A DNA stretch of 64,000 nucleotides. It comes from Struthidea cinerea. Taxonomy: Eukaryota; Chordata; Aves; Passeriformes; Corcoracidae. Below, one piece after another: positions 1 to 12,800 of the stretch; the first letter of the stretch is position 1; each line of letters opens with the position of its first letter. Location of the stretch: contig VZTI01003252.1 in NCBI GenBank assembly GCA_013397865.1, forward strand, positions 100,149 to 164,148. Direction: 5' to 3'. The translations under genes and the position numbers were made by a program. The notes below the pieces were generated by a model. The model ran no database searches. It saw only the letters and a list, made by a program, of their open reading frames with translations, and was not told where the DNA came from.

Positions 1-972
1 CTGTAAGTCTATGGGATCTGATAAGATGCATTCCAGAGTCCTGAGGGAATTGACTGATGTAGTTGCCAATTCCCTCTCCATGATATTTGAAAAGTCATGG
101 CACGCAGGTGAAGTCCCTGGTGACTCGAAAAAGTGAAACCCTGTACCTGTCTTCAGAAAGGGTCAAAAGGAGGACCCTGGGAACTACTGACTTGTCATTG
201 TCAGCTTTGTGCCTGGTGAGATCATGGAACAGATCCTCCCTGAAGCCATGCTAGGGCACGTGGAGAACAGGGAGGTGATTTGGGCTTCACCAAGGGCAAG
301 TCGTGCCTGACCAACCCAGTGGCCTCCTGTAATGTGATGACCACATCAGTGAATGAGGGAAGGGATACAGATGCCATTTATCTGGACTTCTGCAAAGCCT
401 TTGACACAGTCCCTCACAACAACCTGGTCTCTAAACTGGTGAGAGCTGGACTCAGTGTGTGGACTGTCTGGTGCATAGGAAAGTGGTTGGACCATCACAT
501 CCAGAGGGTCGTGGTCAATGGCTCAGTGTCCCAATGGACATCAGTGACAAGTGGTGCCCCTCAGGGGTCCTTACTGCCACCAGTGTCATTTAATATCTTC
601 ATTAATGACACAGACAAAGGGATCAAGTGCACCCTCAGCAAGTTTGCAGATAACACCAAGCTGAGTGGTGTGGTTGACACACCTTAAGTACGGGATGCCT
701 TGGGACCCAGGCAGTCTCAAGAACTGGTCCCATGGGAATCTCAAGAGGTTTAACAAGATGAGGTGCAAGAGGCTGCACCTGGGTCAATCCAGGCTGGGGT
801 ATGAACAGATTGAGAGCAGTCCTGCCCAGCAGGACTTGGGGGTGCTGGTGGGTGAGAGGTTGAACATGAGCTGTCCATGTGCACTTGCAGCCCAACTGTG
901 TCCTGGGTTGCATCAGGACAAGTGTGGCCAGCAGGTTGAGGGAGGCGATTCTGTCCCTCTGCTCTACTCTGG
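1..972 (+). mobile_element. CR1 LINE fragment, ORF2 reverse-transcriptase region, cut at both ends
   Basis: This is a chicken-repeat-1 type non-LTR retrotransposon copy in sense orientation. The 5' side runs out of the window. The DNA follows the CR1 ORF2 order: the pre-RT segment (about 10-270), the RT fingers and palm with YLDFCKAFDTVPHN (about 379-420), the GAPQGS block (about 555-570), the FNIFIND block, a FADD-like block at 643-654, and the thumb segment with KDLGVLVGERL-like coding near 830-870. Similarity stops near 972, at the point that reads VILPLYSALV in intact CR1. The remaining 3' part and the terminal octamer repeats are absent. Since CR1 copies are made from the 3' end, this loss must be secondary. 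The copy is dead, with stops, frameshifts and a changed catalytic block. Family membership is firm, the subfamily is not. Confidence 0.93.
280..687 (+). pseudogene. CR1 ORF2 reverse-transcriptase remnant, open for 135 codons
   Basis: This is the longest intact piece of the RT frame in the left-edge CR1. In intact elements the domain copies CR1 RNA into DNA at a nicked chromosomal target. Visible blocks are GFTKGKSCLTNPVA at the start, the first catalytic region DAIYLDFCKAFDTVPHN, GAPQGS, and FNIFINDTD. The second catalytic block at 643-654 reads F-A-D-N where active LINE RTs have F/Y-A-D-D, so a metal-binding aspartate has become asparagine. The frame then stops at 685-687 (TAA), where intact copies continue with a glycine/aspartate-rich segment. 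The first codon is not a true start, because homology extends upstream in broken frames. I infer a decayed pseudogene with no activity. Confidence 0.9.
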
Positions 973-1753
973 ACATGTAAGGCTGTCCAGAATTTAGCTA
1001 AATTCCATTATTTCTGAATCTGTCTGAATAGCCATTTGGAAGATTTGTCTGCCAGCTGCCCTGCTATGGAGAAATTTTTAATGGTAGTGAAGGTTTGTCT
1101 GTTGGGCAGTCTGCATTGAAATAGAGAGGATCAAGCTCACAATTTCACCTGTCTTCTTGCAAATCAGAGCATCAGTATGGTTAAAGCAGTGTTGTTCTAG
1201 AGCCCCCTTAATTTTAGTGATTTTTTAGTCAAGACCAAGCTCGTTTAGCAGAACTGGTCTATCTGGTCAATTTACAGGTGCCAATATAAAAAATGTTAGA
1301 TTTGGTAATTGCTGTAATTTTTCTTCAGAAATGGTGATGCGTTTGTACTTTCTGCCCATGGTGAAGCATGTCGTGATTGCAGCAGTGCCACCTTCACTCT
1401 CCTGGGCTCAGAAATCAGTGTCCAGAGCTGCAAGGGTTTTCCCAGTGGTAAGACAGACAAGAGAAGAGTTCTCAGTCCTCTCAGAAAGAGACTCCTTTTA
1501 TCTCTCCCTGCAAGGTGATCAGTGTTATCAGCTGGTTTGAGAGCCCATTTGTGCCAGAGCAGTGCAAAAGGAACAAAGCATGACTGAGAGATACATGCAG
1601 TACAGTGCTTTTCAGAGCTTATTTTTAGACTGGAAATAATGTCAGTTTTAATCTTCCTTGATGGCTGTTTTCAAAGGCATGCAGGATGGACATTGGTATT
1701 TTACCTGTCAATGCAACCTTGTTTATAAAATCAAGGGAACATTTAAATGTACC

Positions 1754-1895
1754 AAGATTGTAGATAGTAGCTTTCTTTCCAGTTCTTTTTTTTTTTTTTT
1801 TTTTCTCAGCTAAAAAAAATTCCNCAAAATTGTAGAGAGTTGCTTTTTTTCCAGTTTTTTTTTTTTTTTTTTTTGTCTCAGCTAAAAAAAATTCC
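1754..1895. repeat. Two-unit 72-bp tandem duplication with T-tracts and an undetermined base
   Basis: Two copies of one unit lie head to tail. Each has ATTGTAG (1757 and 1829), a T/C stretch, a run of about 18-20 T, then CTCAGCTAAAAAAAATTCC ending at 1823 and 1895. The offset is 72 bp at both ends of the unit. The copies differ at a few positions, so the duplication is either not brand new or contains sequencing error. The single N at 1824 sits exactly at the copy junction, which suggests an assembly or polishing problem in the homopolymers. Confidence 0.85.
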
Positions 1896-4098
1896 AGTAA
1901 CTAACTGATTTTAACAGAGTATGACATTTTCTTTGCTGTACACAGGGGAAGTAGCATTTTTTGGGGTAAAGCAGATTTCCTGTGATTCACTGTATTTGTG
2001 TAGAAGGTCCCTGCAGGAGACATGATACCACCTTTGACAGTACTCGTATTCTTTATACAATAAGCTAGTTATGTATTTCTTATTCAGATTCCCAAAGGAA
2101 CTGGTATCTCCTTGGTGCTAAACAAGCTGTTGGGAGGTCCTTCTATTTTCAGCATCATCTTGGTTTTGTAAAAATCCACTGGAGAGCTACATGTTGTGGT
2201 GGCAGAGCATACTTTACCACTGATTTTCTGAATTTCTGGAGATCACTGATGAATCCTTTGTCAGCTTCTTTCACTGGCTGAGAATGATTGTTCTTACGGT
2301 TTCTCTGTTGAGCTATCTTACCTTTGCATGTTTCCCTTCAGCACTTTGGGAGTGCATCTGAATCCATGTTTCTATGCAGAAAAGCCAGACAGTTTACAGT
2401 TCCTTGGGGTAAGTGTGATGTGATAATCTGAGCCTGTCAGCAGGGACAAAACTTTCAGTCCCTGGGTGGTGAGAAGGAAGAGGGGAGTGTGAAGAACAAG
2501 GCGCACACACTTTCAGACCTGGACTATCTGTTTCTCCTGCTTAAATTTGACTGGCATGGAGACCACTTTTGGCTAAGGTGCATAACCCTTAGGTCCAAGA
2601 GGTGACTTAGAACTAGTTATAAATGGCCAAGGCTCTAGGAGCTGCAGTTGTCTCCCTAATCCTGGTCTTTATCCATGTTCCTGCAAATCTATGGGGTGAG
2701 CAAAGACATGGCTGGGGAGGCTCTGTGCCAGGTGAGGATGTTTTCACCCAGGGGGATCCTTTCAACCAGGATATACTGTCAGGGTAGGGCTGCTCTTGTT
2801 TGTTTGACCAGGTCAAACTAGCTGGAAAAGGGCCTGGTTTGAATGTACAGCAGTAGCTAAATAGGTGATTGAAGACAGGGAGGGAGGACACTCCCTGGAG
2901 AATCAGGGCAGGTTTGGTTCTTGTAATCCCTTGCTAACGAAGCTACCAGTGCTATAAATGGCAAAGGGGAAAGGAGGCTCACGCAGAGCAGCAGGAAACC
3001 AGAGGACAAACACATTTTAAACCTTTTCCTGCAATCTTGGTAGATGGCTTTGATCGTTTTACAGAAACCAATGGGGAAAGAGATGACACCAGAGAGGCAA
3101 AAAATCCATTTTATCCTCCTTTATCCTCTTTTTCTAATGTGTTCTTCAATACAGATATGGCAAAGGTACAGAACAACAGCATAAAAACATACAGACAGCA
3201 ATTTCGAGAAAAAGGGAATGCACTAAATGCTACCTGCTGTCTACCCCATTTCAGATAAAAAGTAGTGCATCTCACTGCACATGTTTCAATCTCGAGAATT
3301 CAAGTTTTAAGTTGAAATGTGTTCTTTCACTGAACTTTTGTGGTAAGTTTAAGGAAAGGCAGAGAGAGAGGAGAAACAGGCAGGGACTAATCAAGGACTA
3401 ATTTGTTTCAAAGTCTGTTATATCCAAATATGATAGAGAAGTGCCTTAACAGCAGAGATGTTTTATCAAAGGAAAGCGAATGTGAGATCATAAAATGGAA
3501 GATGAAAAATGTCTTAATAGAAGATTAATAGAAACATAAATAGTCTCAAATTTGCTAGAGGAACAAGGAAAATAGACTCAGATCAGACACTTAAAGAAAA
3601 AAAATATTGTGCTTAGTTATCTTGGAAGAAGGTAACTGCAGTTATGTCACGCAAGACAACCAACTCAAGCTGAAGTTTTTCTATCCATTCTTTCTCCCAC
3701 ATTGCTCTACAGTCACCATCTGCCATTGGTGAAACAGCCTTGCACAGGCTTTGCCAGGAACTGCGATGTGTTACAACCTCAGCTCACAAAGGCTCAGGGA
3801 GGTCCACACCACAGAAGAAACACCCCCAGAGCTGAGTTTAGACATCCCCTACGCAGCACAGGAATCAGAAGCACCAGTGTGGGGTGTTAGAGGAAATGGA
3901 ATGGTGGAGGCAACCACATGAGTCACATAGGTCAGGGTGGTCAAAAGTCCAGCCATGGTTTATCAGCGGCTTCCTCAAGCAGCCCAGGAGCTGATTGTTA
4001 ATCAGGAACATAAAGGCTCTGGATGATTTTTTCTTGCAGTTTAATTACAAAGTCTTTTACTCATCTCTACCTGTCTTCAGCCATCTCTGATTTGAACA

Positions 4099-4125
4099 GG
4101 TGGGCCCTATTTTTAAGGGCCCACC
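4099..4125. repeat. Perfect 10-bp inverted repeat with 7-nt loop
   Basis: The left arm GGTGGGCCCT (4099-4108) and right arm AGGGCCCACC (4116-4125) are exact reverse complements around ATTTTTA. The GC-rich stem stands out from its surroundings. No function is indicated. Confidence 0.75.
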
Positions 4126-7100
4126 ATACTATTGTTGAGTGCCCCTGAGACAGGGATGTGCTTCAGCATTTTAGGACTTTTCTGTGCTTAAGATCCCAAT
4201 TTTTTAGAGGTTTAAGTAGAACCAGGTGGTAGTTTTCTGTCATATCATACTTAATGGACAATGCTTAATATGCCGCAGAGCTTTGATGCCTACCCCTGAA
4301 AAACAAAAAGGAATAGACCTTCTAATCATGGAGTTAATATAGTAGCCAGCTCCTAGGATGGCTCACAATGTTCATATGGCTAGGCTCCAATTCCATGAAG
4401 CTTTATTCTGCTCAGATAATAGGCACTAGCACCAAGGCCTACTCCAAAGTCCACTTGAAGCCTTTAGAAAGACACTCTTGATCATACTGCTTTCAAGAGT
4501 GCCCCATCCATGTATTTATCTCTCTCAGTCTGAAGGGGTGCATGAGGATTGCAGACAGAGAAGACACCAAAGTAGCTCTGACTGAGGGACTGAAAGCACC
4601 AGGAACCCAAGCAGACCTGGAAGCAGCTCAGTGGTGAGAAGCAGGGTTTACTATTTCAGACAGTATCACACAAGCAGGGGTCTGCTTTTTCTGACCTCAG
4701 CAGATGATTTCGCATGGCCCTGAGCTGCAGTGGTTGGACTTGGGCCAGAAACTTTCAAGTGTGAAGGCTTTGACACCTGTTATTGTGCTTTGAAACAAAG
4801 ATCTGAAAAATCTATTGTATTTCTTTAGGAAGTCAGTGTTTCTTTTCTTACTCAGCTAATTATGTGTGATTATAAGCATGCCCCTATAAAATATCACAAA
4901 AAGAAATTTAGTTGAAATACTGTAAGGACACAAATATGTGATACAAAAATCATCAGGGTGGATTTTCAACGAGAGTTTTGCTTGTTTTTTCCTTGTGAAT
5001 GCTCTCTGTAGTCCCTCTCAATGGTGATAACCAGTTACATTCATTTATACGTGTCAAAAGCAAAAACATGGGGAGTCTTTTTAGTCAGCTGTACAAAAGT
5101 ACCTGCTGCTGGTCTTGATTTGATTTTTGAGGAAAAAAAAACCCAACCCCCACCAGATTACTAGATCTCCATAAGAAGCCAAAGAAGCTACAAAGTTCAT
5201 TCTAACAAAATGCCATGACTGGAGCAGAAGTGGGACATAATACTAGCTAGAGAGGTTAAGAAGAGAGCTGAGAATCTGTATTAAGGCATCATGGTCAGCA
5301 GCTACCTTTATATTTTGACTTACATTGCCTCAAGACCTAGCTTCTTGCTGATATTGAAAAATATCTGTCACCAAACGAGAGCCGTAAGTGTGACCACGTG
5401 CCTAACATCTCACCAAACAAATCCCCATATTCTCATCTTCTTCCCCTTGCTCCTCCCAGACACAGCCTGCCAAGCCTCGTTCCCTCATCCCCAGCTGGTA
5501 CAATCCAGCACCTCCTGGGTTCCTGCAGCCCTGCTCTGTTTCACTGCAATCTTTGCCTTTCCTGTTCCTTGTGCTCCTCCCGGTGGGACTCCTGCAGCAG
5601 CATTGCCACACCTGGGGGAAAGGACGTGGCTTCATCGTGGGGACTGCAACACAACATGTTTGTCTGTTCCTCCCTGTTCTGTTGCTCTTTGGGTGAAACT
5701 AGTATAATAATATACTCTGCAAAGCCTTCCTGAGTATGGGACCCCAAAGCAGCACAGGCATTTTATGTGCCAAAACCCCACTATGGCAGATGTGAAACTC
5801 AATGCCACTTGGATATACAGCTGCTCTTGCCTCAGGGCTCAAGGCAGGATAGCTTTACTATCAAGGTGCCAGATCCAGAATCACAACTAACACCTTGCGC
5901 TTCCCACACCAGTGGTCCCTTGAGGCTTGAGGAGGAAACTGGACTGTGAATAACGAGGTATCTGAACAGTCGGTGACTCACTGGAAGTCCATGGTCTGAG
6001 ATATTGACAGTCTGCCAACAATTTTATCATAGTTGTCAGTGAGAGGAAAGATAAGAACGGAACCACAAAGTGGTGTTGATTTTTAAAGGTCAGCATACTT
6101 GTGGTTCAAAGTCACCGTGGGAGGAATCTTCCGGATTTTCACAGAGATTTCACTGAGAAAAGGCAAACTAAAAAAAAATGTAGATTACCTCCTCTTAATA
6201 CAAAATACCTGTAAATTAGTATTTGGAATACAATGGCCCGAACTTAACTACACATTCTTTGTGTTTCGATGTTGAATTACCTTGAACTGCTAAACATTTC
6301 TTGTCATAGGAATGCCAAATTTATGGAAGTATTTACTTGTGCATTTGATTGTCTCTCATCCCAAAGTTGATGTAAAATAAGTTTGTGCAATGTGATTAAC
6401 AGGAAGAAACCAATGAGCCCCATTTGCTTGTAGTTCATCATCTGTATTGAGGAAGGTGGGAGAGCCCCCAGAGTTAACACATGTGTCTGAAAATCATGAT
6501 TTCTTTTTATTGTAGCCTTACTGATCTTTACCAAGTTGACAAAATGACATTCGACTGGTAAAAAAAGGCTAATAATTGTGTACATTAATGCAGCTAATAT
6601 CCCTGGGGTTTTCATTTGACACAAAACAAATTTTACAAAAAACCAAATCAAATTATCCTGAATATAAATGAGTTATAGTATGTTCACAGTACTGCAACCC
6701 CAGAAAAAAATGGAAGATTCTAAACCAGCTAAAAAAAGTCAGAGCCCATGGGAGAGCTGTAGGTCCCTGAGCTAGAGATGGTTAGATGGAATAATTTATC
6801 CTGCAGATGAGTCTTTCCATCTCTGACAGCATCTGTCTCATTTGTTATTTCTCTGCCTCCTACTTTATATGGCTCCCAGATGTTACCCTTTCTGCATTTT
6901 TGTGAACTTGTTAGCACAATACTGAAATATTTTCGCTTTCTGTATCTTGTTCTGTTGTATTACTCAGTCAAGAACATTTATTAATCAAGCATACTTTCTT
7001 CCTTTTGCTCCACAGATTCAGACATTGATTATTGCTTAAGACACCATCTCTTTGAAGAGTATATTATGCAATAATGCAATAATGATCCATTTCAGTTAGG

Positions 7101-8462
7101 TAGCCCAGATAATCTATTAGATTTCTCTACACTATTCCTAGCTTGATTTTCTGACTTAAAGCAGAATCATTAACAAAATCTTTTCAAATATGGGCAAAAA
7201 TAAGAATAGATATCAAATATAAGCTGGCAAAACCTCGTTTCATCCATACTGAGAAATTCCTCAGTTTCTGTAGGACGTTTTGCAACTTCTTTGTTGCACA
7301 GCAGAATTAAACTTAAAACTCAATCCTCTCTTGCTGTCATTGCATCGTGCAGAATATCTGCTCACTGCAGTTGTGGAGCTGATTCCTGGTAAGGTGAAAA
7401 AAGCCATTGTTCATCTTCATATTTCCATGCATTGAATAAGTCCCTGGCACTGAGACTGAGATACAGAAAACTAATGTGCAAACTTAAACTGTGCAGGTGA
7501 AGGACCCCTCTAATACAGTCACTGGGTTTTTTCTTTATGTTTCTTTGAGACTTTTGTGATTTCCTTAGCTCTTCACTGCCTTGCATAGACAGCATTTTAT
7601 CAGTACAGTGACTGATGAAGAGCCCTTCTACAGTTATCCTGACTTAATTTAGAAAAAAAATTGGTTGTAACTTTTGTTAAGGAGAAACTCAGCCTTTCCT
7701 AAATTATGTTTTTCTATAGCCCTCTAATTTATGGCAAACTTAATTCAAAGTTACCAGAATATTGCATTCTTACTTGTATTGAGTAGACTTTTTCTTTTTT
7801 AATGTTAAAAATTTTAGAATTACTTTTTTTTCCTTGGGAACTTATAATGTTAATATTTGAAGTGGGGCACCATTCAGCTGGATGGTGACTGAAACAGTAA
7901 CACTGCTTACTAGAATAAGCTGGACTGACTTACTGCTTTTTGCTGTCTTTTTTTATCCTCATGAACTTGTAACACCATGCTGAAGATAGAAAGTGGAACT
8001 CTTGGGAAAAGAAAAGTGTTTTTCTGTTTTTTGATTTTTCCGTAAGGACACTTAAGGAAAATGTATGGGAGTTGAATGTTCTGTAAAATTTCTTAGAAAA
8101 CCGTATTTATCTGTCTCCAAAAAAGGACTCCTTGACCTGGATCACTTCCTCACGACTAAGCAACACTATGCCATAGAAAGCACATATCAAAGGATGTGGT
8201 CTTAGCCAAATCCTCCTCTTCTTGTCCACTCCTCCACTTGTAGATCTTCTTGTCTCTAATAAGTGGTAAAATGTCTAATAAGTTCACACTTCAGCTTTGA
8301 CACAACTCCATAGAAATCTTTGTTCACCACGAGATGCTAAGTAATTGAAACCCAGGCTTTGGGGCATCTGACTAGAGACATGGAGTCTTCAGAATGTCTC
8401 AGCAAATTTAAAGTTTTTGATTTTTCACTAATTGAACCCTTTAATTTATATGTATTAAGTCA

Positions 8463-8555
8463 AAATTAAAAAAAAAAAATCAAACTGACCAAATGACAAC
8501 AACAAAAAAACTCCACCACCAAAAATACGTCCCAACAAAAAACCCCAAACCTTTC
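8463..8555. repeat. A/C-rich low-complexity tract
   Basis: The plus strand is almost free of G and T over most of this stretch. It has an A-run near 8468-8480 followed by CAACAACAAAAAAACTCC-like and CCAACAAAAAACCCC-like sequence. It resembles similar tracts at 62503-62590 and 63951-64000 and is best called simple sequence. Confidence 0.6.
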
Positions 8556-9799
8556 AGGGAAGTTCATCTGAAAAGACTAATTTGTAGATGGTAGTATTCG
8601 TATTCCTTTGAAAAATCTCTTAATGGCGTCAGGCAATCCAACTCCTGTAGTTTTTGTGAGAACCTATGATAAAAAATTTGCCTTGCCTTACCTCATTGTT
8701 TTTTGGTTGGCTGTTTGGTTTTGTCTTGACCTTTCTGTGTTTATGGAATTTTCCTCCCTAATCCTCCTCGGATTTAGGATTAGAACTCAATCCCCACACT
8801 AGGTTCAGAAGTTTGCTGAATTAATCCTTTGCTGCTTGAATCCCTGAAGTAGGTTCTATTTTGTTATGGAATGCTTAGGAATTACTGAAACTTCAGTGGA
8901 GACTGTTAATGAGAAGCTGGAAGTCCACTGATTAATTAATATATTGTAGTCTCTTTCACTGGGTTTTAGTTCTGTACCATGGCCTGGGGGGACATATCTC
9001 TTAGGTTGTCTGGCAGCAGCCTCATTATTAACAGAAATGAGCCATAACGTCTTCAAATAAACTCTTTTCATTGATCTTAAAAGAGAAATTTTAACTTTGA
9101 GCACTTTATTTAGTTTCATAGCCATCTTTTTGTGTCATTATTGTAACGCTGGGACCCTGAGGTCTACTCTACAAGGTCACACCATGTTGTGCTGTGCATC
9201 ATTAGGACTTGCAGGTCAAATACACTTGGGTCAGGAGCAACACAGCTGTGATACTCAAAACCAACAGCAGACATTGAAGTTTAAGTGGATGGCATTTGTT
9301 CCCAACAGTCACTTCAGAGTAAAAGTGCCCAATGCCATTTAGATTCTGGAGGCGTCAGCTTTCAGATACCTTTCATTAAAAAACCCAAAACAATTCCAGT
9401 GTTTAACCTACAGTCGCTAGAGCTTAGGACCACAGACACTTTTAGATGTGCAGCTTACACCCAGAACTTCTTGAAATCAAGAAGAAAAAGGGCATTCAAA
9501 TAAGGCACAGTGGTTAGTTTCAAAAAGGCAATCAAAAGGTTCAAAATTATTTGTTGGTGTCTGATCTACAAAAATCTCCAAAAGCTACCAGCTGGCATTT
9601 TCTGGCCATGGGAATGGCTGTAGGGATGCTAACTTTACTAGCCCCAGCACCAAGAGCTACCTTCTGTCTAATTAAATCCCCTTGTAGTTTCAGGAACGCA
9701 AAGATTTACTTTGTATTTTGTGAGACTATCTGGATTTTTTTAAAAAAATATAAATTAGTCAGTGTAATATGAATTTGCAAATTTTTTTTTTATTTTTAG

Positions 9800-9848
9800 G
9801 AAAAGATTGTCCAGAGAATAAAACAGTTGCTGAAAAATTTTGAAAACG
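9800..9848 (+). other. Candidate short exon (49 bp), unassigned
   Basis: A long T-tract followed by TTTTTAG (AG at 9798-9799) gives a strong acceptor-like site, and ACG|GTATGT at 9849 gives a good donor-like site. Between them only one frame is open, reading EKIVQRIKQLLKNFEN and ending one base into the next codon (phase 0 in, phase 1 out). The peptide would be an amphipathic helix, but its family is not recognisable. Splice-like pairs this close arise by chance in 64 kb, so this is a hint only. It does not phase-match the next island at 13724. Confidence 0.2.
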
Positions 9849-12800
9849 GTATGTAACAGTTTTGAGTAATATTATGTAACATTCAGCTGAAAGATTTTGA
9901 CAAGATGCAATGACAAGTGTGATGTAAGAAGAATAGGATTTGGTAGGATAGGAAAGGATAAGCAGAACAGGTATTCAAAAAGGTATCAGTGAATGCCCTG
10001 AAAGAACATACTCTTCCTAGGGCTTAAATCTGTGTTCACACGGGCTGGTGGAATAGCAATATGTGTTCTACATAACCACATTAATTCAGAAAACTTTGCA
10101 TTTCTGAAGAGTGTGTAAATTGCTGTAGGTTATTCAGAGATTTGGGGTTATTCCATATGTCTTACCAGTTTTTTATTTTCCCCTTGCTTATTTCCCCACT
10201 AATTTTCATCTGTGATACTTCACATTAGGAGGTCTTTGTCTTCACTGTCATTGACTTTTGGAATTGTTTGTTCCCCATAGTGTAAACGGTACTTACGGGA
10301 ATGTGCCATCATTTTGGACATTCCTCCTACAATATGGAGAAATCACATCAAATATACCAGGATATTTTTATATTGGATATTCCCACTAAGACATTTAAGA
10401 AACAAAGTGGAAGCCAAGCTGAAAGATCTTTAGTGGCTTGACCCAGAAGCTTCTGACGTAGGTGCCCCACAGGACAGTGTGTGTGCCTTTGCTGCATGAA
10501 CACAGATCAGCAGTCAGAGGCATCGAGGGCTGGCTGTGACACATTCCTCTATAAACGCCCTTGGTTTTTGCAGGTCACTGGTATCACAATTTGAATTTTG
10601 TATTTCTGTGACCTAAAAATGATCTACAGACCTGTATGAGCTACAGAATCAATGGTATTACTTTCCTTTAATAAAGCAAAAATTGTATCAATGCTTGGAA
10701 AATTATGAAAAAATATCAGTTTCCTGCACAGATCTAAGATTTATTGTTTCGACTAATGTCTGTATGAAGAGAATACACATGTATGTATAATTTCTTCACT
10801 GACTTTCAAGCTGTTTTGCTGAATTTTACATGGAGATAGAAGAATTAGAGACACAATTTTCTAACAGGTTTCAAGTTGAAAAGTGACTAGGAAAAAAAGG
10901 GGGGGACCAGTAAGGCACAGACTAACATGAGCACATCCCCAACTGCACTAGGAGGGTCATGTGAAATAGGTGTTTTGGCTGTTTCAGCCAAGGGAAAAGG
11001 ATTGGTCAGAGCTTAGTTTGTTAGCAAATTCCGCTATAATTCATCTGTAATAAATCAGGCTTTGCTTCTTCTACTGGTCCCAGAACTGTTTGTTATATGT
11101 TTATTTTAGGGTTCTCTGCCTGCCATAAATCTGGGGCTTATTTTCAAGCAGTGACAGTGATATATTGGTATGACTACGTTGGCTCCCAGAAGTGGCACAA
11201 CACAGGATGGGGGTACCAGGGTGGGGGAGCAGGGGGAGCACCAGAAGGTGAAGAAGCAGCACCCTGATGGGATTGTATAGCAGTGGAAACACGAGCCAGA
11301 GCAGGCTGGGGATTGGAGCAGGGCAGAGTGTGGGGAGGTGCCTGGGCAGGAAGAAGAGAAAATAAAGAGACCTGGAAAGTGGTGAGAGAGGGAGTGCCTG
11401 AGACCCGAGGATGTTGAACACCCTACACCCAGAGGACCAGAGGACAAGGGCATCCATTTGTTTCTCTGTTGCCAGAAAACACTTGCAATGGCCACTATCC
11501 AACCACCTTTCTTGTCCCTGGCGGTGGGTTCGTACAGGATAGAGACACATGGTTACTTTTTAGCCAGGGAGATTTTATACCAAGGTGGCTCTGTAGGATG
11601 CTGCTTCAATTCTACATGCCCTGATGCTGATTTTTGAAGACAGCCCAAATTTTGGTGTTGAGTAGCTGACTTTGTACACCTAACCTTTTTGTCTTCTCAT
11701 AATATGCGTGTGTTAATAGAGATATATGATTAAAGGGAAAATGCCAGAAACAAAGCCTAAGTATAAACAATGCAGCTGGAATAAACCCCAAACTAAGAGA
11801 GAGACAAGGTTGTTGCTACCTGCTGCTCTCCTCCTTCTCTACCCACAGCCACATAAAATGTGACTTTTTCCAGAACTGGTAAAGAATTCATTTGCTGGCA
11901 AGGCTAATGGAGAATGGAATCTCAAGGGAAGCTTTTTTTGTTGCACCTGCCATGTAAATAGACCAACAGCTTAAATATGGCCAAAGGCTTTTCATCCACC
12001 ATGATGACTTATTAAATTGTGAAATGTGGGGTTGGGAAAAAGGAGGAGTAGAAATGGTTATGAATGCTGCTTATATTTTTGTAGTGATGCTCTCAAGTAA
12101 GGGTAGGACACTGAGGTTTTGAGCTCTACAGTGAGAAAACTTGGACTGAAACAATTTTACATGTCCTCCTCCAGATCCCTTTACATCCTTCCTTGTCTGT
12201 GATAACACACGCTCTCTGATCTCCCTTCAAGCTTTAAGCACACAGATTGCTAAAGCCATCTTTTTTCTTCCCTTTTGACCCGATTATGACACTTCCAGCT
12301 TTGAAATATTATTTATGCTGTCTTCTACTCTCCGTTCTTTTCTTCTCTGTGCCATCTCCTTCAAAGACCCACACAATTTTTGTTCCTTATTTAATCCCTC
12401 TGGCATGCTTCCAAATGCCCTTAGTCCTTTGCAAGTGTTTCCCAATCTCTTCTGACAGCTTAGATGAGAGTTGGCTCATATAGTTCCAATTATTTGCAAA
12501 ATTTTTAATAGTGTTTGGGGATCAGGTCTGTCTGAGCAGAGAAAATGTCTTTCATTGCATAATCTCTTTTGGAAGATTTTTCTAAAGCTTCCTATGAACC
12601 TCTTTGGTTCACAACAACGAAAATATGGAAATGAAATGGGAACATTTGTGAGTTCTTATGCTGATTGTGGAAAGGCTAGGTAGCAGCCTGTTGGAGAGAG
12701 ACAGAATCCTGGAATCTACACAAACATTGCCTTTGCCTGGAATGTGTCCATTGAGGTTTGTTTATCATTGGCATAAAGTCTGTCTTAAACAAGCAAATGC

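Larger units (their letters stand above)
973..9799. other. Single-copy AT-rich sequence without a supported gene
   Basis: Apart from the tandem duplication, the hairpin and the A/C-rich tract listed separately, nothing here could be assigned. Open frames are at most about 140 codons (for example 5291-5707 +), overlap on both strands, and carry no recognisable domain. Ordinary T-runs and A-runs occur throughout. Confidence 0.6.
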
